From: Oehlia diaphana
Lineage: Eukaryota > Glomeromycota > Glomeromycetes > Glomerales > Glomeraceae
Length of the DNA: 64,000 nt
Reading direction: 5' to 3'
Assembly: GCA_003833135.1 (NCBI GenBank)
Contig: QZLH01000677.1
Coordinates: 4,375-68,374 of the forward strand
The position numbers were made by a program, and so were the translations under genes. This document shows positions 1 through 11,263 of this stretch, piece after piece; positions within the stretch are counted from its first letter, which is position 1; every line of letters begins with the position of its first letter. The notes under the pieces are model-generated. The model was not told where the DNA came from and ran no database searches. It saw only the letters and a list, made by a program, of their open reading frames with translations.

Positions 1-287
1 ATAACTAAATTACATAAACTTTTCTTACTATACTTTAAAACTAGGAGTTCTTGAAAGGTGAACGCGAAAAAAATTTTTATGTTAAGCTTTGTCTCTGAAG
101 AGATGAGATTTAATCAAAAAAAGTGTGACTTTTTAGATGGCGATTTACTAATAGAAATGATCGACATACACCCTACCCTTAATGGCCAATTTTTATGTAT
201 TATAGTTTGGCTTACAGCAACATTTTTTTATTTCAGAAATAGGTCATGTGTGATGATATAATGCCTGTGTGACATAAAAACTTATAT
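1..287. other. AT-rich stretch without a supported gene
   Basis: The only open frame here starts at a GTG and has no recognisable domain. I see nothing else in it. Confidence 0.5.
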
Positions 288-812
288 TACATCAGGAAAT
301 TTTTTTAGGCATAATTTAGTGTAATCTTTCGAAGGTGGTGTAAAATTTCGAAATATTACACTAAAAACATAATATTACAGAAGTTTACGCTTTTAAATTT
401 AAATAATTATAGTAATTTAATAATATCTCGCTATCTACTGATCCAATTAAGACGATCTATAGCTCATTGGAATCAGCTCATCAAGACGAATCGAATGGTA
501 GTAAAATCACATTTCTACGTTTAATAGATGACTTTCTATTAATGTAAAACTTTGTTGCATACTATAAAGCGTTTTATCAATGTAGGAATGCAATTTTACT
601 ACCATTAGATTCGTCTTGATGAGCTGATTCCAATGAGCTATAGATCATCTTGATTGGATTAGTAAATAGCGAGATATTATTAAATTACTATAATTATTTA
701 AATTTAAAAGCGTAAACTTCTGTAATATTACATTTTTATTGTAATATTTCGAAATTTTACACCACCTTCAAAAGATTACACTAAATTACGGCTAAAAAAA
801 TTTTCTGATGTA
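288..812. mobile_element. Foldback MITE with TA target duplication
   Basis: Two arms of about 240 bp are near-perfect reverse complements. The ends read CATCAGGAAATTTTTTTAG on the left and the complement of CATCAGAAAATTTTTTTAG on the right, each flanked by TA. TA duplication suggests a Tc1/mariner-type non-autonomous element. The centre (about 495-610) is itself a hairpin beginning AATGGTAGTAAAATC, and the same core recurs in the foldback at 13385-14155. There is no coding capacity. Confidence 0.85.
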
Positions 813-910
813 GTGTCCAGTATTTTCTTTTCCAAATGGAAATAAATTTTTATCTCACTCCAGAACATAACACTATTTTTTGTCTGAACCTATTATCCTT
901 ATAAAAGCAC

Positions 911-1680
911 TATGTCTGAAACTAGTACACCTTATACTCCTACCATCGTTGCTGAAAATGAGACAGTCTCGCCACAGAAGAAATTAAAAAATATAAAACA
1001 GAAGCTCTTATCAAATATTTACGGAAGGAAGAGGACTTAGGTCTTGACAATGATGACTTGAAGATATTTCGCAAGAAAAAATAACAGGTTATGCTTTTCT
1101 TAAAATAAGCAAAGAAGAGTTTGAACGTTATAGAATGTTAGGTGAACCTGTGACCGTTCTTATAGATTTCGCTAAGAAGTGTAAGGAGTAAAAGAAGTGT
1201 GTGTTTTCTTTATACTAAAGTTTGAAGGAAGTGTTAAAAAAATACGGAATTAAAAGTAGTAAATTAATAATATAATAAGCATCTTCCAGTTCACATCAGG
1301 TAAGTTATGCTTATGCCAACCTTTTTCATTAGGAATATCAACTCACGTATTTTCTATTTATAGTCCAGACTCCAGAGTTTAAGCTCTACATTAATGACAT
1401 TCTTCTTAGGATAAAAAATATGGGGCCAGTCGTAGATAGTAATGAGTCTATGCATTGTGAATATATTTCTACAATCCTTCATACTGCTGTCAGCATTCTA
1501 GAAGGATTGGTAATCTTGCCTATATCTGGTAAAGAAAGTTCCAACCATGTAAATTATGCGATCAAGAAAATACTGGATGATTTACTTGATGAAATAATAT
1601 GCATAACCGAAGGAAAGCAAAACTAGCTGGGAAAAGATGTGGCACAAAATCTAATGCAATGTCAAAGTTCGTGCGAAGTA
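911..1680 (+). pseudogene. SAM-domain protein pseudogene
   Basis: An ATG at 911 opens a frame for a short Ser/Thr-rich leader. After a frameshift near 985 a SAM-like domain follows: EALIKYLRKEEDLGLDNDD, then, after another frameshift near 1075, EKITGYAFLKISKEEFERY, ending at the TAA around 1189-1191. A second open piece (1420-1626) begins MGPVVDSNESMHCEY and ends in ITEGKQN; reading continues past its TAG in the same frame. I recognise both blocks as parts of one family of Rhizophagus-type SAM proteins, with an intron between them. Several frameshifts and a stop make this a relic. SAM domains mediate protein-protein contacts; no catalytic role is implied. Confidence 0.6.
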
Positions 1681-1799
1681 AGTAATACCTTTTTTTTATG
1701 TCTAGCCTTCATTCAACTATCAAAATATACTAACTAATCGTCAACTGTAAACATAGATGAACTTAAATACGCTTAAGAAAAAATATAACACAGGTCGAA

Positions 1800-2560
1800 T
1801 AAATGCCATTGTCGCAAAATTTGCCTGAAATTTTTCTGGCAAATTGAGAATTATCCTGGTAAATTGGGGTAAATTGTGTTACAATTTTGGGATAATGGAG
1901 GACCTTATAATTTGGCAAATTTTGTCAAATTGGCACCAAACCGCAGAATTCTTAATTCAAATGTTGAGAAATTTTTTGGTAAATGATCATTAAATTGTGG
2001 AAAATTTTAGGTAAATTTTTATTAATGTTATGCAAACGTAATGCGAATTGTGGTGAATTTAGGTAAATTTTTATTAATGTTATGTAAACGTAATGCGAAT
2101 TGTGATGAATTTAGGTAAATTTTCAGTAATGTTATATAAACATAATGTAAATTGTGGTGAATTTTTAGTAATCTTATGCAAACATAATGCAAATTGTGGT
2201 AAATTGTAGTGTATTTTTAGTAATATTATGTAAATTGTTGAAAATTTAGGTGAATTTTTCAGCAATGTTGTGCAAACGTAATGCAAATTATGGAAAATTG
2301 TGGTGAATTTTGCATTTTTTCAGCAAATATTAGCTAAATTTTTGAATAATTTAGTGAAATTTAGAATATTTTTGGACAATTGAGTGAAAATGTTTTACCG
2401 ATTTTAAACAATTGAACATAAATGGTATAAATGCAATATTTTCGAAGACAATTTAGTGAAATTTTGTAATAATTTTGGACAATTGAGTTAAATTTAGTAA
2501 TAATTTTAAACAATTTAGTGTAACTGCTATGACAATTTAAAATACATTTAATAATTTTAC
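1800..2560. repeat. Degenerate AT-rich minisatellite
   Basis: Successive units share the pattern GTAATGCRAATTGTGGTGAA followed by TTTAGGTAAATTTTTATTAA and TGTTATGYAAAC. Units are roughly 60 bp and best preserved at 1985-2300; the flanks fade into shorter AATTTAGTGAAATTTAGTAAT variants. The one open frame on the minus strand is an artefact of the period. I see no gene. Confidence 0.7.
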
Positions 2561-2579
2561 ATAATTTATTACAATATTA

Positions 2580-3355
2580 TTAATTAACAAATGCACAATT
2601 ATTATTTAATGATGAGAATCTATATTGATCTATATTCAGATATCCAATGATCCATGGGTAATCCCACACCTCTAATTCATTCATGTATCTAATGTCCGAT
2701 GCCAAAGTAGAAGCTGGTGAAAATCTACAAAAAAGAAAGCAAAGAAACGTTTAGTATCATTTTTTTTAAAAAAAAAACTAAAATTAAGTTTTGCAATGAT
2801 TTTGTTGTGAAACTCACCAGTTTGCTTTGATTTCTATTATCCAAACGTCTGGAACCTACAAAAAGAAAAAAAAATATTTAGTTAACATTTCTTAAAAAAA
2901 TAAAAAATAAAACATTAATTTTTGCGACCTTTGTGAAATACTGTTTTGTTTCGATACTTCGAGCTTACAAAAAAAATAAGAAACGTTAATTAATGTTTCT
3001 TAAAAAAAAAATAATAAAATTTAAGTTTTACAACACAATATTGCGAAACTTACCAGTTCGTTATATTTCCATTATTCAAATGTCCGAAACTTACAAAAAG
3101 TAAAATAATGAAATATTAGTTAACATTTCCTAAAATATTAAAAAAAAATTGTTTAAAAGTTTTGAAGCATACGCTTCAAAACTTACCATTTCGAATCCCA
3201 AAAAAGCATCCTGAAGACCTACACAAAAAAAAATAAAGGATCATTAAAAACATTCCTTATAAAAGCAAAAAAAAAAAATTATTTTAAAGTTTCAAAGCGA
3301 AACACTTCAAAATTTACCATTTCTAATTCCAAAGAAGCATCCTAAGACCTACAGT
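2580..3355 (-). repeat. Ladder of about 125-bp units that look like micro-exon plus intron
   Basis: Read on the minus strand, at least five units each contain a 31-38 nt block preceded by a pyrimidine/TTTTGTAG acceptor-like stretch and followed by a GTAAG, GTGAG or GTAAA donor-like stretch. Blocks lie near 3312-3350, 3183-3218, 3052-3090, 2935-2970 and 2816-2855. The last piece (2580-2724, after an acceptor-like TTGTAG) gives 47 codons to a TAA, including ELEVWDYPWIIGYLN. Blocks at 3312 and 3183 align closely, as do those at 3052 and 2816. Stops occur in some blocks, so this is either a decayed repetitive gene tail or a tandem duplication of one exon-intron unit. It follows directly downstream of MULE coding sequence. 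Confidence 0.5.
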
Positions 3356-4320
3356 ATTACACTTTTTGATAGAATTCATGTTCACAGTATCCCATTCTGG
3401 ACATAAAAAGCATTGGCTATTTGCAAGTATTCTGTACGTCTATATGCAAAATTTAGCAACTAAAGTGAATAGAACCTCTTCATGTTTTGAATGACGAATT
3501 GGAAAACTTGTACACAATTATATGCTTGTGTTCTTGCAAATACTATATCTTTTATTATTCTGAAACTTCTTTCAATATAATTATTCATGTTGTTTCCTCA
3601 AATATGAAGTTTAGAATGAAAAGATAGAGCCCAAATACTATAACGCTTCCATATAAGTTCAAAGTGTTTGTGCAATTGAGGATATTGACCATAAAATCTT
3701 TATTTGAATTCACAATAATACTTATATATTTCCAAATCTGAAGGCGCATAAAGGATTTCTTTCATTTTTTGCATGATACTTCGAATTGTGCAACTACCTC
3801 TAAAATGCATGCAAGACATGAAAAGTGCAGAGAAGGCGAATACCTTACAAATTACAATAAAAAAATTTATAAAAAAATATTTAATTTCAATTATTTATTT
3901 ATAGTAAATAATATTTGGATAAATAAATTAAATAAATTTATAAAAAAAAATATTAAATTAAATAATTAATAAAACTAATTAAAAAATCTTTATTTCTATT
4001 GCTCAAAAAATATTAAATTAAATAATTGATTTAAAATCATTAATTGGTATATATTAATAAATTAAAGTGGAATCTTTACTTTTTGGCCAACATAATTCTA
4101 GTACGTTCTATTTCGTGCTTGAATTATCTGTAAGGAAAATTTTTAGGCCAAGTTGTACTTCACGTCTATAGAAAGCATGTTGTGAAAGAATTGACTTTAA
4201 TAGGTTCAATGCTTTCTCTAATGTTATTTTGAGTTCATCAGAAGTAATAAACAATCCAAGAGAGAGAGCTCTGACTGCACAACTTGTGTAAAGTAAAGTT
4301 ATTGACATTTTAAAGGTTCA
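3356..4320 (-). pseudogene. MULE-type transposase core, decayed
   Basis: Minus-strand pieces match the catalytic core of Mutator-like transposases. 4108-4308 encodes SLGLFITSDELKITLEKALN through to FLTDNSST, the region carrying the second catalytic Asp. 3380-3815 encodes FHVLHAF, then MQKMKEILYAPSDLEIYKYY, then NNYIERSFRIIKDIVFART. An AT-rich insertion (about 3840-4100) separates them. In FHVLHAF*R*LHNSKY the two TAG codons sit where relatives have Trp, and HI*GNN has TGA where relatives have Arg. The N-terminus is missing and the SWIM part is replaced by the ladder at 2580-3355. Confidence 0.7.
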
Positions 4321-4888
4321 AAAGATATGGAAGCATCTATATAATAAATTTCACTGGATTTTTGGTTTAAATTTTATACACTAGCGAGAAGCGAAATATT
4401 TTGCAATTAAAATTTTTCTCTGACAAATGTTATGCAAAAAAGTAAATGAGGCTGATACACCACAAAAAATCACATGTGGGTAGAAAAGTGACAGTGATAC
4501 TAGAGTAAATTAATTAAAAATGGTTATATAAATCATGTATCCACATATCATATTTTGCAGATATCCAATGATGTCTTACTACACATAATGTTAAATTTCA
4601 GCAAGAATTTTTTTGATATCGTAGTAATCATACTGTGAGTGTCTAACCTCTCACATAATTTATTTTTATACCCCTACTGCTATACTTTTGATCGAGGTAA
4701 AACTTTATTTTGAAACAATATGTTTTGAGTTTATAAATGCAGTAAATAATGAATATTTCATAATGATGTGCGCAATTTTTTTTTTTGCATTAAATAACTA
4801 AGCTGTGCATTTCAAATACAAATTATTTAATAATCAGCAAAAATAATTATCAAATATAAATCGATCAAAACATGTAATATAAACTAAA
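4321..4888. other. AT-rich intergenic stretch
   Basis: I see no coding frame, RNA gene or organised repeat, only poly-A/T runs. Confidence 0.4.
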
Positions 4889-6147
4889 TTAGTGATGCTT
4901 CTTCCTTAAGCTTTTCTTTTTTTTATGTTTCTTTTCAACAGGAAATGTATAGTGTTCAAGTGGAGCTAAAAGAAAATAAATATAAAAACTTTTAAAATGA
5001 GTAAATTTTGCACATACTATCCTTAATTTTTACATAAACATTTTTAAAATAAATAAATTTTGCATACCATTCTTAATTTCTACAATAATTTCTTCATCAG
5101 GTTTTAGGATCCATGGCACCCGTTCAGTTGCAAGTCCTTTTGCCACTCTTTCCACTCCTTTGAAGTAATCCCCAAGAAATCATAATGCATCTGTCATACC
5201 ATCCAAATTAAACACGTGACCAAAGCAGTCCAGAAAAAGCATTCTGTAGTAAAGTTCCCCAATGATAATGATATAATCGAAGCTATACTTATTAACTTCC
5301 TCAATATGACCGTCAAGTTCTTTTTTTATATAATAGATATAGTCTTTTTGATCTTTATCGTGAAGCTTGTAGCCAAGTGAGTTTGCAATATAGCAACGGT
5401 TTGGATTCATAATGGTTTCAACTACCATGGAAAAATTATTGTGGTACCCATATATTTCATTCTTCTTATCACTCGCTGACACTTGCCACATGGGAGCATT
5501 ACCCTCATTTTTCCAAATTTTAGGTCAATCATCTGGGAGTACAAGATGGCAGGGCCTTTTCTTGTCCCATGCAATGCTTTCCAAGGTATCGACTCAGAGC
5601 AATTGCTCTAAAAATGAAAACAAGCAGCGGATTTTATCTGAATATGCTAAAGTAATCATTTGAATACTGGTATTATTTCTATTCTCTTCATCGCTATTAG
5701 GTTGTTGTCGTTATATGTCTTGACCGTTAGTCTTCCACTGCAAATTGATATCCCAAACATAAACCGTATTATCTCCTCTTCTTTTACTAAAATCATTAAA
5801 TTTACTGTTGATGGGTGGTAAAACCTCTTCATTTCCATCATCTCGATTTTGTCGGTCAAGCTGACTTGCATTCTGTCAAGATAACTTAACTTGTCTTAAT
5901 AGCTTATCCCATCCTTGAAACCCATTTTCATGAAATAGTGTGTATATAGCAGACATACTACGTCCCACACCGTTATCACGAGAATTTGGTGACAAAACGG
6001 TGGGATCACCATAATACCTGCAGTCCTGAACAGCGTTATGATTCCCTGAGTCCTATACATTTGTTTAATACATATTTTCTACTTTTTAAAACTAAGATAC
6101 TGTACCTGAAAGGTGTAACAAAATCTGCTATTAGTTTTTTCGCCCAT
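4889..6147 (-). pseudogene. Unrecognised three-exon gene with five in-frame stops
   Basis: Exon 1 is 6106-6147 (ATG in context AAAAATGG), exon 2 is 5068-6052 and exon 3 is 4889-4965. Introns 6053-6105 and 4966-5067 have GT and AG ends. One frame runs through about 367 codons across both junctions. It is broken only by TGA at 5876-5878, TAA at 5711-5713, TGA at 5594-5596, TGA at 5525-5527 and TGA at 5180-5182, with no frameshift. The C-terminus is basic (EKKHKKKKSLRKKHH), which could be a nuclear targeting signal. The middle includes DFSKRRGDNTVYVWDINLQW and FSMVVETIMNPNRCYIANSL. I do not recognise the family. All five stops could come from CGA, CAA or TGG by one transition. The gene is recently silenced, not ancient. 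Confidence 0.65.
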
Positions 6148-6197
6148 TTTTCTTGCAAAGTGTTTCAGTCAAAGGCATATATATTCAAAAAGAGAAC

Positions 6198-6352
6198 TAG
6201 AGTTCCGAATGGATTAGGTCAGGTCAGATTAATTGATAAACCCGACCTGAAATTTTTTTTCAGGTCAGGTCAGGTCAGGTTATATCAGGTTGTCTGTTTG
6301 ACCTGACCTGACCTGAAACCTGAAAAATTTCAGGACTATTTTTATTAAAGTA
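6198..6352. mobile_element. CAGGT-word foldback element, copy 1 (partial)
   Basis: The element starts TAGAGTTCCGAATGG, a hAT-like end, and then consists of CAGGTC and GACCTG words in both orientations. It is nearly identical to 8980-9133. It stops at a single N (6353), after which hAT transposase sequence begins. No matching right end is visible. Confidence 0.75.
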
Positions 6353-6353
6353 N

Positions 6354-7781
6354 TAGGGTTTTAGCAATTCGTAAAATATCGCAAGTTTTTCCCAAAATCC
6401 AGTATCATCTATGGCTTGAATGATATTACGATTATTTGTTCTTCCATTTGTTGTTAAAAGATTGGAATGGGTAATTGCCATAATCTAATAAAAAACAAGA
6501 ATTAGCATAATAATATTAAATTTTTACAAAATTGATACATTATACTTACTCTTATATTATCTCGAAGTAAAAGAATAGTTTTAGCGGCTTTAGAGAAGGT
6601 TGCCCAACGTGTAATACAAGGATACTCCAGTGTTAGATTTGGATTTTGAGATAATTCTCTCAGTTTTGCCAAAGCCAAATTTGAATTTCGAAAATGGTTA
6701 ATTATTGCCAAAAGCATTTTAATAATAGGTTCAAAAATGGGGGATGTCACGATTTTTTTGACAAGCAGATTCGTTTGATGAGCCATACAAGGTACAGTAA
6801 GAACCTTTCCACCTATTTCTAAATCCTTTATTTTTAAATTAATAATATTATTTTTAGCTAAATTAAATATGTACAGTAATTGTAAAATAAACTTACTTCA
6901 CGTATAAGATGTTGCGCTTTAGCCATATCTGGTCTACTATCAGATACGAATCCTATCCATTTATCGGTTCCAAATTCCATTTCAACCTTTTTATATGCTT
7001 CAAACATAATATTTCCGGTATGATGAATATTTGAAAAATTTTCCACTTTCCAAATTTGACTTTGACGATTTTCATTTGTAAGAATAAAATTAACCATACT
7101 CTGCTTAGATACATTTGTCCAACCGTCTCCGGACAATGTCAAAAATTTAGCATCTGCAGCAAATTTCTCTATTTCATGTTCTACTTCTTCATGAACTTGA
7201 TCTAAGATTTCTGTGCTAATCCATTTTCGTGATGGCAATTCATATGAAGGCTACAACATTTTAAACAATTTATTGACTTCAGGATTATCAACAAAAGAAA
7301 AAGGAACATTTGCCGAAAGTAATGCACGTAATAGTTGCCGATGTATTGCTACTGCTTCATTCAAAGGCATATCTTTGTCTACAAAAGACTCCATAGATAT
7401 TTGTGTAAATTCTGAATTATTTTCATCTGCATTAGATAAAAATAAACTATTTGATTTTAGAATTGAAATTTAAAAGCATTTAATTAATAATATAAGCAAT
7501 TTACCGTCACTTATTTCAGCTGGTTCAGTACAAGGACGTTTATTTCTATTTTTTTTCGTATTATTATTTGTATTGATTAAATTATGTAAAGAATTACGAA
7601 TTTCTTCATTAACTTTAGGACACTCTTCTTTAAGATGTTTTAACATGTTAGCAAGTACGCCATCCATTTTTCTGAAGCAATATTTGCATTTTGCTTCATG
7701 GTGAGAACTATTGAGTAAAGGCCCTTCAATAAAATGAAGCCAAATTGGACTTTTCTTTCTACCTTGTTTCTTTGGAGGCAT
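6354..7781 (-). pseudogene. hAT transposase (BED finger), 3' truncated
   Basis: Exons are 7505-7781, 6897-7426, 6550-6825 and 6354-6484, joined by GT-AG introns that keep frame at each junction. The start MPPKKQGRKKSPIW leads into a BED zinc finger (CKYC followed by MLKHLKEEC). The hAT catalytic region follows: Asp in FLTLSGDGWTNV, Asp in IGFVSDSRPDMAKA, and MAHQTNLLVKKI. A TAG at 7251-7253 stands where a Gln (CAG) is expected before PSYELPSRKW. The frame runs into the N at 6353 after FYELLKP, so the third catalytic residue and the C-terminal dimerisation region are absent. This is an inactive copy of a cut-and-paste transposase that would act in the nucleus. Confidence 0.8.
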
Positions 7782-8098
7782 TATTTTAAGCTTTGATTTA
7801 TATATATAGAATAATAGAAAGTAAAATTGTAGAAACACTCAAAGTCTCAACGTGTAGCCGTATAGGCACGTAGCAAATTTAAAAAAAAAGATAATCCGAT
7901 AAATGATAATCATTAGATATCACGTGATTTATTTCGACCAATTATATTTAATTTTATTATTAACTACTTATTAATTACTTATTAATTTACATAGGTTAAA
8001 AATGCAAGAATTTCAATTTACTTAATAAGTACTTATTAAGTTATTATTAAAAATAGTTATTAACTTAAAAATTAAAAAATCCCATCACTATGTGTCAT
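7782..8098 (-). mobile_element. 5' end of the hAT element with subterminal repeats
   Basis: On the minus strand the element begins at 8090 with TAGTGATGGGATTTTT. The flanking TGTGTCAT at 8091-8098 would be one copy of an 8-bp target duplication; the other is lost with the truncated end. Between the end and the ATG, the word TTAATAAGTA and its complement recur several times (7960-8045), as subterminal transposase-binding repeats do in hAT elements. The insertion interrupts MULE coding sequence directly after VKSDVEHD. Confidence 0.65.
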
Positions 8099-8979
8099 GT
8101 TCCACATCTGACTTAACCTTGTACTTTTGTATTGCGTTTGCGAGGTCAACGTCAAGAATGGAAATAGTCAGAAATTTGGCTTTCAACAGCTTTCTTTGAG
8201 TGGTAATCGGTAAATTTCCATGTTCTGTGAGAAATTGGACTTCATTAAGAACATTTTCAGGAATATAACGATACTTTGATGAATACTTTTCGGTATCAGA
8301 AAATAATGCATGGTTATGCAAATTATTGAAGGTAGTAATTGTAATGATTTGAGAATTTTGGTGGCAATTGAAATTTATACTCCAAGGACATTGTTGACGT
8401 TTCGATTTACGATCTTGATGACTATTAATATTGATCTATTTTTGTGGTAGATAACGACCGCCAAATTTGCATCTAAAACTTCAGTGCTTAATGCTTCCAT
8501 CCTCGTAACGACCTAATCGTTTCTTTATGATCGCAAATCCATGCTTTTTACCGTATGTTTCCATAATAACATCAACATCATTCCATGATCTGTAGGTATA
8601 GCCGATACAAAGACTTGTAGTTGAATCTTCAAGATAAAGTGAATATTACTTTTCGTTGATTATAGTATACGTATGACGAACTGATAATCTTACCTTCACT
8701 TTCTAAGTTCCGAGATGCTATGTTACTTGTTTCAACCTGCTCTATATGAGAAAATAAAAGTATAAATATTGGCAAAAACAAATCAAATACATCATAAGAA
8801 ACACAACTTACCATCATTAGTATCATTCTGGTGGTATACTTATTCCGATATCCTTTCTGTTTCTGTATGTTTTGAAATAAGAATGATATTGTATCTACTA
8901 TTTAAAGTACAAAATAAGAACTTTACCTTCATGGGATGTCATAAGTGTGTTTACAGATTCCTGGATATTCGATTCAAAT
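8091..8979 (-). pseudogene. MULE transposase N-terminal part with small exons
   Basis: The minus strand encodes a FAR1-like DNA-binding region: WNDVDVIMETYGKKHGFAII, then KRQQCPWSINFNCHQNSQI, then NVLNEVQFLTEHGNLPITTQ. Upstream (8640-8975) short blocks of about 45 nt, such as EQVETSNIASRNLESE, are bounded by AG acceptors and GTAAG or GTAAA donors. Stops at GSIKH*SF and LPQK*IN show decay. The C-terminal side is cut by the hAT insertion at 8090. The N-terminal side is cut by the foldback element starting at 8980. Confidence 0.7.
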
Positions 8980-9330
8980 TAGAGTTCCGAATGGGTTAGG
9001 TCAGGTCAGATTAATTGATAAACCCGACCTGAAATTTTTTTTCAGGTCAGGTCAGGTCAGGTTATATCAGGTTGTCTGTTTGACCTGACCTGACCTGAAA
9101 CCTGAAAAATTTCAGGACTATTTTTATTAAAGTATTAAAAAAAAATGGTATAAAACTTTTTTTTTTAATATAATATTATAAAAAAAAATGTTTTTGCAAT
9201 GTTTTTTTTTTTAATATAATATTATAAAAAAAACGTTTTTGCAATGTTTTTTTATTAAAATATTGAAAAAAAATATTGCAAAACGTTTTTTTTTTAATAT
9301 AACATTATGAAAAAATTGTTTTCGCAACGT
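8980..9330. mobile_element. CAGGT-word foldback element, copy 2, with A/T module
   Basis: The first 150 bp nearly repeat 6198-6350, starting TAGAGTTCCGAATGGG. They are followed by an A/T-rich array (9134-9330) in which TTTTTGCAATGTTTTTTT recurs at about 60-bp spacing. The same kind of array occurs beside or inside the elements at 41280-42341, 52037-52348 and 58415-59040. A clear right end is not seen. Confidence 0.7.
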
Positions 9331-9333
9331 TAT

Positions 9334-10236
9334 CATTGAAATACAGTATAGAAAATGAATTCTCTATGGAAAGTATAAATAACTCTGGTCATTTCAATAC
9401 TGTAAATAGTGAGATTAGAACCTGTACTTGTCAAATTAGGATGACCGGTACACCTTGTAAGCACTAAGGTGCAGTTTTGGTAAAATTTCATATATCAATA
9501 TTTAACTTTGTATCATCTTTGACTTCTAATGACCGTATGATCTATGCTTACATTGCAATTGGTAAGAAAATAATTAAAAAGTAAGATTTTGTTATTCTAT
9601 TTATTAATTTTTAATTTTTTCCTTTAAGCTATACTGCAGAAGACAGTTCTTTTTATGTATCATTATATGCAGAATTTATTCCACTAGATTGGGAAGGCAT
9701 ACAAATGGAAACAATAATGCCAAATAATACTTTAACTATCAAGCATAGGTTTGTAAACTCTTCCTTAATAATTTATTATAATTTACAAACTTATTCAAAC
9801 ACACTATTTTGTAGGGAATCGAATAAAAATGTTGAGGATGATATTATCACATTTATCAATTTTTTAGAAAAAATCAAGAAAGACTATTCAAACGGATATA
9901 CACAATTATATACTGCATTAAACAAATTTGCAGAATGTTATAAAGTAGCAAAATTGAAATCTATTTTGCAGTTAGTGTCCTTTCTTTATGATATTAATTG
10001 CGAGTTAGACCTAGCAGTTAATATCAGAAGTGGATCTATGATTCATGTGCAAGTTGAATCTGTAAAATGACAAAAAACAGAAGGGTCAGGATGTAAGAAA
10101 AACTATTTTCCATTACTAATAATAAGAAAAATCTGGAAAATTTGGATCTTCAGATTATTCTTGGTCAAAAAAAAAAAATTGGCAAAAAGGAACATAATTT
10201 GAGCAAGAATATATTAAAAAATTAGCTAAATTAAAA
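9334..10236 (+). pseudogene. MULE transposase C-terminal part (SWIM finger)
   Basis: The plus strand encodes a SWIM-type zinc motif, CTCQIRMTGTPCKH (CxC then CxH), followed by VKFHISIFNFVSSL and DRMIYAYIAIG. After introns (about 9562-9630 and 9748-9816) come DSSFYVSLYAEFIPL and an exon (9817-10067) with ITFINFLEKIKKDYSNGYTQ and SGSMIHVQVESVK. A basic tail KKKKIGKKEHNLSKNI follows a TGA at 10068-10070. A TAA at 9465-9467 sits where relatives read Gln after CKH. The piece has the opposite strand to the MULE head at 8091-8979, so the two are separate fragments or an inversion separates them. Confidence 0.7.
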
Positions 10237-11263
10237 CAAGATATTATTGTGATAGAATTCATCGCTTTATAATGCACTTTTTTTAAATATTAATAATAAT
10301 TACATTTTTATATGTGATAGTATTTGTTTTTTATCAATTATAATGATTTATACATCTTTTAATTAAAACATTTTTAATAAATAAATTTATAATAAATAGT
10401 GTTATTAATTATTATATTATATTATTTAAAAAAAAACAATTTTTGAAAATTTATCAGATTTATTTATCAGTGCGAAATAATTTTTCTGATTAATAAATCA
10501 CGTGATTATGACTGTGGTGCTGTGGCTGTGCTACCAACCTGGCACACAATATAGACATGCCACAGAAATTTTCAATGTGCACATATGCACATCATGCACA
10601 TAAATTTTACACATTACTTTTCATACTTTTAAAATATGTAAAAATTAAAGTTTCATACTTAAAGTATAAAAAGTATTGATTTCTTGCTCTTAAAATTTTA
10701 TGTTTTTAAATTTAATAAAAAAAATTATTTACTAAAAGTTAATAAAATAATAAAATATGCTTTATTGATAAAAAGAGATAAGTTCATTTGATTTTTACTT
10801 TGAAATTTATGTCTGCTTATTTATTAATAAAATAAAATGCATAACCCATAAAATAAATATAATAAATAACACCTAAATAAATATAAAAATGTGTGTCTCC
10901 TAAAGCAAATATAATAAATAACACTTAAAAGTCCTAAATAATATAAAAACACATATCTCCTAATAAAATAATATAATAAACAACAACTAACAACAACTAA
11001 ATAAATATAAAAATGTGTTTTTCCTAACTCTCTTAATAGATATAATAAAACAAGTATGATATATAATCTAAATAAATATAAAAATGCGTATTGCCTAAAG
11101 AGAGATAAAAAGTATATAATGCACTTAATATTGTTACAAATTATAATTATAACACCACAAATATGTAAAATAATTCAATAAAAATAATTATTAAGTAATG
11201 TTATACTTGTTAAGCAACTTTATTTAGCTTTCAAAGAATGATTAAAATACCAAAATTATAGAC
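10237..11263. repeat. AT-rich spacer with degenerate tandem repeat
   Basis: No gene is visible. Between about 10840 and 11110 a degenerate unit containing CTAAATAAATATAAAAATGT and a following TCCTAA recurs at least four times with about 80-bp spacing. At 10500-10610 there is a short richer block with CACGTG and repeated TGCACAT words. Confidence 0.5.

Noticed and set aside
2080..2286. Minus-strand open frame with repeated CLHKITKNSPQF-like units
   Set aside because: It is produced by the 60-bp minisatellite period, without any recognisable protein family.
4889..6147. TGA read as an amino acid (altered genetic code)
   Set aside because: TAA and TAG also interrupt frames in the same window, and the intact kinases use TGA as a normal stop or contain no internal TGA.
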